Part shown: in pieces, positions 1 to 12,035 of the stretch
Layout of the letters: every line of letters begins with the position of its first letter
How positions within the stretch are numbered: the first letter of the stretch is position 1
Origin: Agaricus subrufescens
Lineage: Eukaryota > Basidiomycota > Agaricomycetes > Agaricales > Agaricaceae
Reading direction: 5' to 3'
Length of the DNA: 64,000 bases
NCBI GenBank assembly: GCA_029945375.1
Contig: CM057061.1
Span: 1,550,001 to 1,614,000, forward strand
The notes under the pieces: model-generated
What the model was told of the DNA's origin: nothing
The model's input: only the letters and a program-made list of their open reading frames with translations
The model's database searches: none
Position numbers and translations under genes: made by a program

Positions 1-1247
1 CATCTCTGCTCAGAATACATGTACCAAATGACGACCGATTATTCCCTAACCGTGCTGAAGAAACCATATGGGAAAATTCTGGCCAGGAGTGGTCGGTATC
101 CCATGTCAAATCCCATTCGGGGAAAAGGCGTGACGCCTTATTCGAAATAGTATGGAAATCAGGCGACGTCACCTGGCTCCCATACCATAAGGTGGATCAC
201 TTAACCGCTTTAACTCAATACTTCGAGGCACAAGGAATAAACAACATAGATGAGTTGGTCGGAGAAGGGAAAAATGCTCGAATAGACGATGAACAGATCC
301 TGCTCGGATGCGTAGAAGTATATGATACATTTAAAAGCCCTAACGAGGATCCAAGTATCTCGACTCAAGTCACCCCTTTCTCTGCTCACTACTTTTCCTT
401 CACAGATACTCACTCTCTCTCTACCCTTCTCAGTATGCCCGAGGTAAACTGGCGTCCCCCGAGAACTCTCGTGAATACTCTCAAAAGCAATTTCCCATTC
501 ATCTATGCTTGGGAACCTGCCCTTTGGACTATCAAGGATACTACCGATCCTGACTTCGCGTCCAAACCCCCTGTCTATCGCCACTTCTCCCCCGCCTTGA
601 TGCGCTCCTACAACATCTTTGACAGCCAAATTCGTAAAGGCAATCTCACTGTCCCTCAGCCAGTTGGCTATTCCGAATTTGCTCGCATTTTTAACCATCA
701 CCAAAGTACACCTTTCGGCTACGCCTACTGGGACAATCACGAAACTCGTTGGATAGTCCCTCCTGATCGTCAACAGATCACATTCAACGATCTTGATCTC
801 ATCGATTACGCTCTCGCTGTTCCACCTGCCAAGAACAACACCCTTATGGAAATGGGATTAGCGGATGTTAACGGTCATACTAAGGACGACGTAGTTGTGA
901 AAATGACACGAGCCATAGTCAGCAGCGCCATTAGGAAGGAGAATGAGTTGGTGGAGAAAGTTGGATATGGTCCTAATCGTATTATAGGGAAGGGAGCGTT
1001 CCGGAGGGCGAGAACCAGACCATATGAAAGAAAACCACGCAGGTATTTCGAGGATGATAACGCAAGCACCATCCCATCAACCCCCGGATCGCCCAGTCTT
1101 TTTAACTCATCTATTGACGACGCTCTCAACTCTCCCCATGACTCCACTCATTCGGCCATGAACGAAACTATCGACCCCGCTCACCTGACCAACACTGAGG
1201 TCGTCTCTGCCGGTGATCCCTCCGGGCCTATGTTGATTCACATGTGA
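1..1247 (+). CDS. C-terminal part of a retroelement polyprotein (5' end outside window)
   Basis: The frame is open from position 3 to the stop at 1245-1247, so the start lies upstream of the window. The first ~75 residues contain R-I-H-V-P-N-D-D-R-L-F-P, then S-H-S-G-K-R-R-D-A-L-F-E-I-V-W-K-S-G-D-V-T-W-L-P-Y and H-L-T-A-L-T-Q-Y-F-E. I recall this chromodomain-like pattern (W-x-S/T-G-D-x-T-W-L-P-Y) from the far end of polyproteins of basidiomycete retroelements, probably Ty3/gypsy-like; that is memory, not a search. The remaining ~280 residues are polar with a Pro/Ser-rich tail and no motif I know. A putative LTR starts 142 bp behind the stop, which fits the end of such an element. Alternative: an isolated host gene of unknown function. 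Confidence 0.5.
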   Translation, partial: SLLRIHVPNDDRLFPNRAEETIWENSGQEWSVSHVKSHSGKRRDALFEIVWKSGDVTWLPYHKVDHLTALTQYFEAQGINNIDELVGEGKNARIDDEQILLGCVEVYDTFKSPNEDPSISTQVTPFSAHYFSFTDTHSLSTLLSMPEVNWRPPRTLVNTLKSNFPFIYAWEPALWTIKDTTDPDFASKPPVYRHFSPALMRSYNIFDSQIRKGNLTVPQPVGYSEFARIFNHHQSTPFGYAYWDNHETRWIVPPDRQQITFNDLDLIDYALAVPPAKNNTLMEMGLADVNGHTKDDVVVKMTRAIVSSAIRKENELVEKVGYGPNRIIGKGAFRRARTRPYERKPRRYFEDDNASTIPSTPGSPSLFNSSIDDALNSPHDSTHSAMNETIDPAHLTNTEVVSAGDPSGPMLIHM

Positions 1248-1388
1248 CGATCGGTGGAAAAGAGTTATATTTGGTTTGCCCTTTAAATTCGTTTCTTCAC
1301 CGAAATCACTTCATCTTTTACTTCAACTTCCACTTTCAATTATCCTTTCAAAACTAAAATGCTCTTCATCAGAGCCTTGGAGGGCGTA

Positions 1389-1586
1389 TGTAGCGCCGGC
1401 TATGTCATTACCGATATTTGTTATTTGTTTCTTTTAACACAGCTTAGACAAACAGTCTCTAGATATATAAACCTCTATTCACTGTTTGTATTAGCTAGAC
1501 TTTTCTTAACCCGATAGTTATACCTGTCGAGTCCTCCGTCTGAAAGGTCTTCATCGTGTAACGTGACAGTTACCTCTCTCGTTACA
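1389..1586 (+). repeat. Putative 3' long terminal repeat of the retroelement ending at 1247
   Basis: The segment starts TGTAGCG and ends CGTTACA, i.e. TGTA...TACA ends, is 198 bp long, and follows a purine-rich GAGCCTTGGAGGG stretch that could be the polypurine tract. It contains a TATA-like ATATATAAAC near 1464. The partner LTR would be upstream of the window, so the boundaries cannot be confirmed here. Confidence 0.45.
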
Positions 1587-1799
1587 CAAGACGACTGGCT
1601 ATCGTTCACCAGACTCATATCAGAAAGAGAGCCGATTCTCTGTGTAGTCCTTCATAGGGGACAAAGCACCTGTTGGCAGAGTTGAGTCTCCGCATTTCCC
1701 GGGGAAATGGTGATGCGCAGTGGAACCAGCAACTCAACAAGTCGACAGCGCATATATAAAGTGACAGTCGGTATGGTACTGGCGATCCTTGGCCGGACC
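1587..1799 (+). other. NLR1 upstream region
   Basis: No convincing gene. It holds a TATA-like TATATAAA at 1753-1760, placed about 105 bp before the NLR1 start codon, which probably belongs to the NLR1 promoter. Confidence 0.4.
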
Positions 1800-1812
1800 G
1801 TCACCAGCGCCT
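1800..1812 (+). promoter_or_regulatory. Cluster-wide promoter motif, NLR1 copy
   Basis: GTCACCAGCGCCT, 52 bp before the ATG. The same 13-mer, with 0-2 changes, occurs 44-71 bp upstream of NLR2, 3, 5 and 6, and in the separated promoter of NLR7. It may be a transcription-factor site or simply part of the duplicated unit. Confidence 0.45.
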
Positions 1813-1864
1813 GTTTTGCCTTCGCTTCTTCTCACACCCCAGCATTGCCACTACCAGATTCTCA

Positions 1865-4292
1865 ATGTCACATCCCGTTCCCTCCCTGGTCGATCGTACG
1901 AAAAGATGGATCAAGCTATTGAAGCGGCAGCCACGATCTTCCACAATTCGCCCTGATGAGAAGACAAGTACAGGTGCGTTCAGCTTGTTGATATCACTAT
2001 CATCGGGGTACTGATGATTGTCTAGAAATGTTTAGCAATGCACAAGACTTTGATGTCAACGGGGGCAACTTTATCAATGAAGTGAACGGTGGTAGCATCA
2101 TCAATGAAGTCAACGTCGGTAACATTATCAATGGAATGAAAATCAATTATATAAATGATGTCGTATCGAGCAGGCAAGCAGGTGCGTATCCAGTGTCATT
2201 GCACTCATAGAGGAACGCATAACTAATGTCACTCACCAGTTTTCGAACTATTGGAGCCATATGCGTGCCTCGATGCTACCAAAGACTCCAGCGCTCGGTA
2301 TCCACCACCAAGGTGCCATCATGGAACGCGACTGAAGATCAGGGAGAGGCTCACCCGATGGCTCACTGTTGAGTATGATGAATGGAAGATGATGTGGGTC
2401 CGTGGCTCCGCTGGGACAGGCAAGTCGGCGGTCGCCCAGTCGTTTGGTGATGCTTGTGGAGAGGAAAAGAGACATGGAGCGTCTTATTTCTTCTCCCGGA
2501 CTGCCGGTCGAAACAAACTGGAAACTGTGGTACCGACAATTGTATGCCAGCTAGCAACGACTATTCCCGAATATCGATCCCTCATCGGGCACCAGCTCGC
2601 GAACAACCCTTTTTTACTGCGACAGTCTCCTCCTGTCCAATTCCGTGAACTCATCGTGGAGCCATTCGCGACCCTCCATTGGCAGCGCCCTCGAGAGCCG
2701 ATCGTCATTATACTGGACGGCCTCGATGAATGTGAAGGGGAAGAGGCTCAGCGGAGGATTATTGAAATGGTCACCAATGCTGTCCGCTCAAACCCAGATC
2801 TACCACTTCGCTGGCTCATCTTCAGTCGCCCGGAAGCCCATCTCAAGAATGCATTCTCACGAAACTTGTTATGCGGACGCGATGAGCTCATCATTGATAC
2901 AGAGTGCCGAGACGATGTCGAACATTATGTCAGGGATAGGTTTCTCGAAATTCAGAACGCCTACAATGACGTAACGCCTGCCGATTGGCCTTCCCCAGAG
3001 AACCTTCAGGAGCTCCTTGACGCTGTTTCTGGACTTTTTGTTTTTGCGTCGACGTGCCTGAATTTCATCGCTGATCCTGATGAAGCCGATCCTCCTTCCC
3101 AGCTCGATTCTTTGCTGACGTTTATGCGCCGATCTCAGGGCGTCGTGTCTAGAAATCCTCTCGCAGTTCTTGACCTATTGTATTCCAGGATCCTCGAGAA
3201 AATATCAGCGGACGTGTATGCAACAACTAGGCGAATTTTGGCGTACATGTCTCATCGGAATGAGGTTGATCGAAACTTTGCACTTGACTCAGCGCAGGCA
3301 CTGTCCAACTTCCTTCGACTCGACCGCCACGATTTTTATAAGGCTACGCGTGGCCTTCACTCTGTCGCCAGCATACCAGATCCGGAAGACGCCGATAAAT
3401 CCCAGATACAGTTTTATCACGCATCGTTCCAAGACTTCCTCCTTGATCCTAACCGCTCTGGCAAATTCTGTATCAGTGAGCAGGATGTACTAGCCGATAT
3501 TGTCCCGTTGTGCGTGTACCAGTGTGAAGTTGATGCAATACAATTCCACGCTGCTGACGGTAAGTGTAATTTGAATAAGATCTCTTGTGACAGACGCCCT
3601 TATTGCTACCAGCTTTGGATTTCGATTACAATCATGAGCATTGCCATGTGCCTGATTTAATTTGGGCATCTGAAGGCAATCAATCTCCGCTTTCCAAATC
3701 GATTACAACCTTCTGGAGCCATGTGCTTGATTACTTTTTCCCTTTGCAACTCGATCGTGTCGACCAGGCCTTTCTCTCCCGATTTTCCGGCTTAGATTTC
3801 AGACAATGGGGGCCTGCACACATTGTCCGCGCCGTTCGGGCCTGTCAGCTTGTGAGCTTTATTTATGATTTTTTTGTTTAAGCGGGTAATTACCGGCAAT
3901 TAGGACCTGTCAACTTCAGTTGTCCGCGTAGAACCATCAAACGAGACAGACCGCCAGCTGCTAAACTATATGGATCTTGTTGTCGGACACGGGATCACCA
4001 AGCCTGCCCAATTTCCCCTCAGACACGTAAGCTTGTCAGCTTGTGTGTTGTGTGCTACTCTAATATTCACTAGGACTTGCCTGAGGATGAATGGACGCGA
4101 GAGTACTTTTTTATTGGGCACGGTGTCAAGTCGGTGATCGTTTGGAGGACAAAGTCACCTGCTTCAATGCTTCAGATGCCATATTCGCTCCGTTCTGACC
4201 AAGAGCCTTCTGAAGCTCAGCGATCAAAATATAGTAATTATCTTCGAGAAATCAAATGGGATGAAGAGAAGGCCAGGGCGGAAATGAAATAA
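1865..4292 (+). CDS. NLR1: NACHT-domain STAND NTPase
   Basis: Predicted NLR-like signalling ATPase, intact. Splicing 1865-1973, 2026-2181, 2240-3559, 3613-3851, 3904-4026, 4074-4292 gives 721 aa; all junctions are GT-AG and agree with six paralogs. Residues 1-37 are a basic leader. Residues ~38-88 (exon 2) hold 9-residue repeats NGGNFINEV, NGGSIINEV, NVGNIINGM; this copy has one repeat more than NLR2-4. The NACHT part has Walker A GSAGTGKS at ~144-151, Walker B IVIILDGLDECEG at ~243-255 and sensor-1-like IFSRPE. A winged-helix-like segment ends in HASFQDFLLDPNRSG. The C-terminal ~195 residues carry the family domain ending YFFIGHGVKSVIVWRTKS. No ANK, WD40 or TPR repeats are visible. Such proteins typically sense non-self or cell damage; the ligand is unknown. 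KDZ1 is inserted 83 bp behind the stop. Confidence 0.88.
2050..2157 (+). repeat. In-frame 27-bp repeats of NLR1 exon 2
   Basis: Successive 27-bp units encode nine residues each with the pattern N-G/V-G-N/S-F/I-I-N-E/G-V/M, followed by a degenerate unit K-I-N-Y-I-N-D-V-V. NLR1 has three clear units, NLR2, 3 and 4 two, NLR5 and NLR7 one; exon 2 is 156, 129, 129, 129, 102 and 102 bp respectively. Confidence 0.7.
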
Positions 4293-4374
4293 GCATCGAC
4301 TGGCAGGGTTGTGTGTTACTATGGATGATCATGTTGTTTTGTCCGAGTCTTGATTCGTAGATTGTAGATTTAAA

Positions 4375-4384
4375 GGTATAACCG
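4375..4384 (+). repeat. Target-site duplication of KDZ1, left copy
   Basis: GGTATAACCG occurs here and in the same orientation at 18752-18761, directly outside the two ends of KDZ1. The duplication may be 8-10 bp, since the exact inner border is not fixed by the sequence alone. Confidence 0.8.
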
Positions 4385-4490
4385 GGGCAGGGGACGGTTG
4401 AATGACGCATGAGCTTCGCACGCCCGGTTGTCATAACTCCTCACGCGGGGTCGTATGTCAAAATCTCACGGCCCCCATCTACTGATGAGG
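4385..4490 (+). repeat. KDZ1 left terminal inverted repeat
   Basis: Reverse-complement match to 18647-18751. Shared blocks are GGTTGAA, ACGCATGAGC, CACGCCCGGTTGTCA, AACTCCTCACGCGGGGTCGT, CTCACGGCCCC and a final TGATGA. A CAGGGG at 4388 resembles the CAGGGA start of KDZ2. Confidence 0.8.
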
Positions 4491-5930
4491 ATACCGCAGA
4501 TCCAGTGCTGTAGTACTGAGGATAATAGTACTGGAATATCTATGTGAGGAGGCTGTCATGACTCATAGCACTGACGTATATCTAAAGGTTTCCTCCGAAG
4601 AGGATTGTGATACTGCATGGCGGAGTATCAGGGTACCGTCCCTCAAGGAGTAGGAAATTGTGATACTGCATGGCGGAGTATCAGGGTACTGTCCCTCAAG
4701 GAGTAGGAAGAGTCATGTCACTGTCACGAGAGAAACCGCAGTATCATAATACTCATACAGGCGAGGAGTATGAGGAATCTATTCAGTTTATCAACCTGAG
4801 TATCATTATACTGTACGCCATTAATATACGACAGTACTAAAGTACTCCCGCCCCTGATGTGAAGGGTATCGTAATACTCTATATACTCAAGCGATTGTAG
4901 TACAGAGATACAGTGGGGAAATACTATGATACTCTTACTAGCACCTGCGGAGAGAGTATCAATGTACTCTTTGCGGTAGTACTGTGGTACGGTGGTGCAC
5001 CCACGGAAGGAGTACTTTGATACTCTCCCAATGTAGTACTACAGTACTTCTGTGCACACGTCGAGAGAGTATCAATGTACTCCTCCTGGTAGTACAGCGG
5101 TACTCTGGTGCATCCACGGAGAGAGTACTTCAATACTCTCTATGTGTAATCACAATGCCACCATGCACCCATGCAGAGAGTATTAATATACTCTTGAAGG
5201 TAGTACTGTGGTACGACAGTGCACCCACCGATAGAGTACTTCGATACTCTCCCATGTAGTATTACAGTATTATCGTACACATGTTGAGAGCATACCAATG
5301 TACTCTTCCCCGGTAGTACTGTGGTACTCCGGTGCATCCATGGAGAGAGTACTTCAATACTCTCCATGTGTAGTACCACAGTACTACCGCGCACCCACGG
5401 AGAGAGTATTAATGTACTCTTGACGGTAGTACCGTGGTACGATGAGGCACCCACGGATAGAGAACTTTAAAACTCTTGCATGTAGTACTACAGTACCATG
5501 CACTGGTAGAGAGAGCATTGATGTACCTACTCTCCATGTATAGTATCACAGTACAGTAATTGTAGTACAAAGATACAGCAGGGGAAGCATTATGATACTC
5601 TACATCGTAGTACTGTGGTACTACAGTGAGCCTGTGAAGGGAGTATCAAAGTACTCTCCGGATGTAGTACCACAGTACCACCATGTACCCACAGAGAGAG
5701 TACTTTGATACTCTCCCTCGGTACCACTGTACTACCGTACACCGGTAGAGAGTATCAACATACTCTTCCTCTCGAGCAAATGGAATATGGTATTGCTGTC
5801 GAGTGCACAACAGTACTACAGTACTACATGTGTGAGTGTATATTTCACATGTCGAGTGCATAACAGTATCATCATACCATGTTTACCTCAGCATGTAGAG
5901 TATAAGCATACTCAGTATCCTTATATACAG
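4491..5930. repeat. KDZ1 left subterminal palindromic repeat array
   Basis: A dense array of hyphenated palindromes of the type GAGAGTAY-N4-RTACTC alternating with TAGTACTGTGGTAC-like palindromes and GCACCCACGG spacers. From ~4990 to ~5460 the array has a period near 112 bp made of two similar halves. Short open frames across it are repeat artefacts. It mirrors the right-end array (16540-18646), which shares the GAGAGTAC half-sites. Likely role, inferred: transposase binding sites. Confidence 0.75.
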
Positions 5931-6106
5931 TCAAGCTAGTCACCGCAAACACAAGTCAAAAACAGCCATTTAATTCAAATAAAAAAAGTGCCGAAGCAGT
6001 ATATAATACACCCCAGCTCAGCACGGTAAACTAATGATAAATGACTGCAGTCAAAGATTGTTAGCAACAAATATGATACTAGTAGGTGAATAAACATACC
6101 CATGCA

Positions 6107-8467
6107 TCAGATCCACTTGTCCTCCAGTTCTTCTTCCAACACCGGAATTCTATCATCCACAGGGATCGTTTCTCCTATAAGTTCATAGTGAGAATACTTA
6201 CAATGATCCACTACCTTCCTCATTAACCGAGCTTTCTTTCTCCTCCCCTCGTCATCATCAGCAGAACCTATAAACATATCTTCGACAGTGACGCCAAACA
6301 TTTTTTTCAAAAATTGCAAAATAAACAAAACTTGACGGGGTGAGAAGGGTTTATCCTGATGGAGCCCCTCTTCGATCATCTGCCCATCGATGACACATTT
6401 GGCCGTCCAAGTTTTCCACATGACGAAACCGGCGAGGGCAACTTTCTCGTGGCAACCACAATGGAAGTGTTTAGGGGGGCGAGGAATCTCTGATTTGGCA
6501 TTAGGGTTCTGATTTCGGGGTAATGGTGTCCCCCGAATTTTGACAGGCCCCTCAAGGTTGTCGATGTGTGAAACGAGTTTACGGTCCAATTTAACATGAG
6601 GAATGCAAAGATAGTTGTTGCTGTTATTCAACAGCAACTCGACAGCAAGGTCGTAATCGGCAGTTGCGACGTTGGGAAGGTAGTCCGGGTCGAATCGAAC
6701 CAGGTCAATACCTGGAGGGAGGGGTGGACGAAGCGCCTTGGATCGTGCATTTACCCAATCCTTAGCAAACTGCCTGTGAGCAGCTACACTCGCAAAGTCA
6801 GTATCATATAGAATTCAGGGAAAAGAATCACAGTACATTCATTCGCCAACCGAGTTCTTTGGTCTATCAATGCCTTAGACACACAGGCAGCCTTGGCAAT
6901 GGAGAACTCAGAGGCGTGATAGTCTATAAATGGAATTTAGAAGTTAGATAGCTGTAGCCGATCAGACAATCACTGCTATCTCACCTTCCTTAGTACCTTT
7001 ATTTTCGACATCCTGTTTCTTTTTCAACACTTCAGGGGCATCTTTCGTCGTCGAGCCCTCCTTTCCTTTCGAGACAGCCACACTTTTCCTTTTTCCAACC
7101 TCTGCAGTATCACGACCTTTTCCCTTTGAGATTGTACCCGCCTTGGATCCTTGTACATCGGTAACAGTCGAGGGAGGCATGGGTTGCGCTGCAATAGAAG
7201 ATTTGATATGTTTCTCAGGCTTGGCAGGCCCGGCCTTCTCCATTGGGCCTTCGACAGTATCGTCCTTGTCGGAGAAAATATCCGAATCTCCGTTGCCATC
7301 GGAATCATCAGACACCTCGACATATTTTGTCCCTAAAATCTGTAATTGGCATGGCTGTATATCTGATCCATGAGGAACTCACTTTTTCTAGGTGGTTGGG
7401 ACACGGAAAACCTTCTCTTGAACAACTCCTGTTCAAGTTGTGTTTCTATCACCAAGGTGAGTCATTATGAACTTCGAGGTTATCAAACTACGTACTGTCA
7501 TCTGGCGTTATCAGAGACATACTTCCATCCTTGGCCAAGGAAGCTTCGTCATCCTCGCTGTCGCTACGTTCAATGCGCTTGAACGAGTTCAAGGGCTTAT
7601 CGGAAATGTCCGGAGATGGTGGCGCCGGAACAGTCGTTGGTTCAGGAATGATAGGTCTAGCGTCCACGGCACCTACTGCTTTGGGTGCTGCACGAGGTGA
7701 CATATTGGACGGCTCGAGGAGCGACGAAGGCCCGCTAACCGTGGTCAAGAGCTGAGGATCGATGGCGGCAACTGGAGGTGCAGCGCCATCTGCAATCACA
7801 TTGGATACGCTTGGAGGTGAGACTACGCCTTGGCCGATGGCAGCAACCGGAGATGCAGCGCCATCTGCAATCACATTGGATACGCTTGAAGGTGAGATTA
7901 CACCTTCGCCGACCATGTCTGAGGGAACCGTAAGTGAAGTTACGCCAATCTTATCGACAAGTTAGGTCTGCAGTCAAAAATTTCCAAAAAGAGAAAACTC
8001 AACATACCATTGATGTCGGCTCCGTAGTGTTCGTGTCTTCCGATTGAATATCGGTTGTGGTCTCTGGCAAGGCTTGCTGATGCAAAGACTACGATTGTAG
8101 AGGGTTAGTCACTGAAAATATGACGCAAAAGACACTTACAAGGGCATCGTCGCGTTTTTTCTCTGCATTGCCAAGGCGACGTTTCGCTCCCGCGATAAGA
8201 CGTTGTAACTTTGCTACTCGAGCTGGGAGGGTGGTGTAGGGAAAAGGTCTTGTCAGAGAACGAAGAATTGGCGACAATATATCGTTTACCAGCGGCCCCC
8301 TGACGAGCTGTCCCTTCTTCTAGGGCTCCTTCGAGACTTACTTTTTCGGCCTCATATTTAGCAATGTCGGCCAAAGCCTGGTCCACTTTTTGTTGAAGAG
8401 ACTTTAATTCTATGGTAACATTAGCACATGTAGTTTCGCTAGTGTGTTATTACTTACGATCGTTCAT
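6107..8467 (-). CDS. KDZ1 hypothetical coiled-coil / low-complexity protein
   Basis: Multi-exon minus-strand gene that I do not recognise. A 10-nt first exon (ATG at 8467) splices to a coiled-coil segment starting Q-L-K-S-L-Q-Q-K-V-D-Q-A and continuing R-V-A-K-L-Q-R-L-I-A-G-A-K-R-R. A Ser/Pro-rich region follows with an internal duplication (twice S-V-S-N-V-I-A-D-G-A-A, about 7810-7890), then an acidic-basic region with S-K-G-K-G-R-D, and a globular C-terminal part with F-H-C-G-C-H-E-K-V-A-L-A-G-F-V-M-W-K-T-W ending E-E-E-L-E-D-K-W-I. Exon joins in the middle are approximate. It sits alone on its strand beside the left array. The F-H-C-G-C-H cluster may bind metal. Possibly cargo of the transposon rather than a host gene. 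Confidence 0.55.
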
Positions 8468-11400
8468 ACTTTGACAACCGAGGGAATGCGAGATGCTCGA
8501 TAAAATTCAGCGAGTTTTATATGCCCTTTGGCATACTAGGTAAGAGGTGTCGGAACAGTAACACCATTCTGCGGCCGGACGATATTGCAATTCTGGAGCC
8601 GTAAACGGTACTGTAATTCCAATGGCGGAGATGAGTTTGTCATCTTGAATTCGGCAGCAATAGCTACGATACCAATGATAGTTGGCCGTCTTGCCGTGTT
8701 GAGGATAGAAAGCCAAATCTGTACAGAACAGCAAGCTAAATCTGTACAGCCGATTGATAGGGGACGTACGGTACCTGGAACGTTCATACACCGCGGATAC
8801 GAGGCAGCCTCCATGGGTTTGTGGTGACGAGATATGAGAGGAATTAGCATGTACAACACGCCACTTTGAGTTGACCAGAAGTTTTGGTTGACGTGTACAA
8901 AGAGGCCCGCCGATGGTACTTCGTGAAGATCGTTGACAATTGACTGAGTAGCGGAGGAGGGAATGGGGTCGGGATAGTACTGTAGTACTGCACCCTTGTT
9001 CCTATATATTCGCGATGATAGGAGCAGCAGAGGGAGAGGGGCAGGGACCATGTGCTCGTTGTGTGGGGTTGTGTCATGTTACTTTATTTAATAGTGTTTG
9101 GCCAACCTTCCTTTGCACCGTTGATTTGACCACCACTGTTCTCTCTACCGGTAATACTTTATGAAACTCTCCCTTCCTCTAGTGAAAGTTGTCCCCAGTC
9201 AAGAATAACTCTGTCAACGTTAACCTCGAGTTCCGCTCTTCACGGGATCAGCTAGTGTAACATGTGACAGGTGGAATCGCCCTATAAAGCCAAAAATCAA
9301 AAACATATGAGGGGTGGAATCGCCCTACAAAACCGAAAAGCAAACCTTATCACCGCATACATTCGATCTCAAGATCTTTGTCCCCTATCAACACCGCCAT
9401 CAAGTGTATATAAGGTCATTTTGACCTTTTTTCGCGCCTAGTTTCCTCCCCTCTGCCGTCTTCAACCATGGTCATCGTCGAACTTAACGCATTGCCGAGC
9501 GCCCGCGGTATGCAATGAGTGACACGGAAATTGTGGGCGAACCGGCCCTGGGCAAGAGGCTGGGAACTCCCTTCACCCATTGCGCTTTTCGAGCACGATG
9601 CGAAGGTACATCGTTGGCATCTGCCGACTCCCTCCACATGCATGTCACGTCCATCGGAAACGATGAGTGCGCTGCACCGAAGGGATACGTCTCATTCTGA
9701 GACTGGCTACTGGGGGTTTTTCTTACTTCTCTCCATTCTTCGTTCGCTACGTTACTTTAAAGGTACGCCCTTCATTATACTCGCACTCAGATTGGTGATT
9801 TTGAACCACGCCGCCTGCGAGGGATTTAGGAAGTTGGCACGCGATGTTACACCCATTGTCGCCTCCTTAAAGGTATGCTGTTCATCCTCCTCCTCTTTAG
9901 ATCCTCTGAAATATGCTATACACAGCCTTTTTCTTTATGATACGTTGCATATCGTTGTACGGTAAGTCATTCGTTTAACCATGCACAAATTCTTCTACTT
10001 GTAATACTATGTGTACAGGAATTTAGTGCGCTTTTCTTTGGCATGTATATCTCCTTCCACGGTCAGCTGTTTATTGACACAGTCCCAAGCGTCGCCGCCG
10101 TCTAACCTTTGCTATATGTAGATTTTATGCGTACAAGCATTTAGCGCGCCTTTCTTTGGCACGTATACCTCCTTCCACGGTGAGCTGTTTATTGACACTC
10201 AGTCCCAAGTGCCGCCGCTGCCTAACGTCTGCTTTATGTAGCTTTCTCTCCTGCGGTTTCCCGTGAAAGGTAATCTAGATCACTTGACTTACACACTACT
10301 CACCCAACTATATAGAATCTTTCTGGTCTTCCCTCGATTGCTCTGTTATTTCCATTTGCACCGCTGGTGAGTTTGCCTGTATCTAGCTAATCACACTACG
10401 ACATCTTATTGATTACCGAACCGTTCCTCCTTTGTGGTCATGTTTCCACTAAAAGGGTTGACTGCGGTCAATCTCGCGTACAAGCTAAGTTGGGCTCATT
10501 CGTGACAGCGATTTAAACTAATCTGTAGTTTCAACAGAGTTCATATTGTGCATCATTAATTTATGTATACCTCGGCTTCCGTATTACTATTGCAGCCTAT
10601 GTAATGTTACTTCATTCTCAATTAGACTTGGAATGTAGCTTGGCGGTGGATCCCCGCCAGTCTGCATTCTAAGTCATTGTAGATAGTGATCATTTCTTAG
10701 ATACAATTGTATGTTGCAATCATATACCTTTTATGTCCTACCCGTTTGTATTACATGTTGTCACTATCTACGTGTTTATGATAATGTCCTGTCTCAATGG
10801 GTTATGGTTATATAACTGTGCCAGGTTCACGAAGAGTTTGACGGGACACCCTGACTCCGCTGCCCCCATGGACGGTCATGTAAATATACCAACAACGACT
10901 CACTCTCTATCTTGTTAATTCCCTTGTTGATATCACCGTGTACAACGACCGCCAATCAGCTATCACAGGCATGGGCAACTTTACGGCAGTTTCTAGAGGG
11001 ACACTTTGAGGGCAACTACTTCATTCGTAATCATACCCTGAAGTGTCCGCCTGCGAGGATTCCATCACTGGCGGCTTCGAGTGCCATCCGTTGTTCCCGT
11101 ATACAGACTCCCAGTTAACACGATCAGAAGTAGCGACATGACAATACACCATGACTAGAAACGTGACGATAATGCAAGTATGCACCGACACACAAGGGGC
11201 ATACAATCACAGGCGCTGACCGATTGGTCGCCTATGTGCGTGGCTAGATACATTGCCGTAACGCAGAACGCTCCCTTCCCATACCACGCACAAGATCTTA
11301 TGGATCTCCCCCAATTCAGATCACCATTCCCATTAAATGGTCGATCGCATATCCCATACCCACTGTGACAGGATCACCTTCATCTACCACGAGACAGGGT

Positions 11401-12035
11401 ACCATGACCTTAAAATATCGTCATGTACTCTGGTGCGCAGATCCTTTCTGCCTAAGCACCGAGATCTTACAAAGAACAAGGTTAGAAGTGCCTCGGCGGT
11501 CATTCAGATTTACTTTACAGAATCGTGAAGACATCGGATGACTGGGTTGTGAAGACATTGGAAGAATGGAACGAAGTATGGGTTCACTGGAACCTTGGTT
11601 GTTTTTGTGTTCTCTCAAGAGTCCCTTGTCAACCTGGGCCGCTACAGTTCTTGTACAATGGCTACAAAGTATCTCGAAGACAATCGGTTGTACAACCCTT
11701 TCCTGCTGTGCCTCCCCCATTACTTTTTGCCACATTCCCTTAACAATGATGTAGGTACGTATAAGTAGCTCTAGATCGCACATTGCGGTTCATTAAATCT
11801 CTTAAAGTCCCTGTGAGCACACAAAAGACATAGTTGGCGCAGCAGTGAACTGAGAGGCTGCAAGAAAGCGGGAATAACATCGCGTATAAGAACATCAAAT
11901 ACAAGCCATAAGATTGTCGGAATAGCATAGCGTATCAGAACATTAAACACAAGTTAAAGATGCATGAGTTTTATAATATAGGGGGATGTATTCTTTCGCT
12001 GGTAGTAGACCATGTTAACTGATACGGTGTGGGGT
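8468..12035. other. KDZ1 interior without a convincing gene
   Basis: A minus-strand open frame at 8536-9051 (171 aa) and a plus-strand one at 9519-9965 (148 aa) exist, but neither shows a domain or a coherent exon series. Two copies of GTGGAATCGCCCTA lie at 9271-9284 and 9315-9328. A 118-bp tandem duplication is listed separately. The rest shows nothing I can support. Confidence 0.4.
10014..10242. repeat. Tandem duplication, two ~110-bp copies
   Basis: Copies at about 10014-10122 and 10132-10242 share TTTCTTTGGCA, CTCCTTCCACGGT, AGCTGTTTATTGACAC, AGTCCCAAG and TATGTAG with scattered differences, offset 118 bp. Confidence 0.75.

Noticed and set aside
210..773. 187-aa minus-strand open frame
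   Set aside because: Fully overlaps the plus-strand retroelement frame, which continues to the window edge and carries the recognisable motif.
4924..5861. Open frames on both strands across the left KDZ1 array
   Set aside because: Produced by the palindromic repeats; no start context, introns or composition of coding sequence.
8536..9051. 171-aa minus-strand frame as a gene
   Set aside because: No domain, no matching introns and uneven composition; left as unexplained KDZ1 interior.
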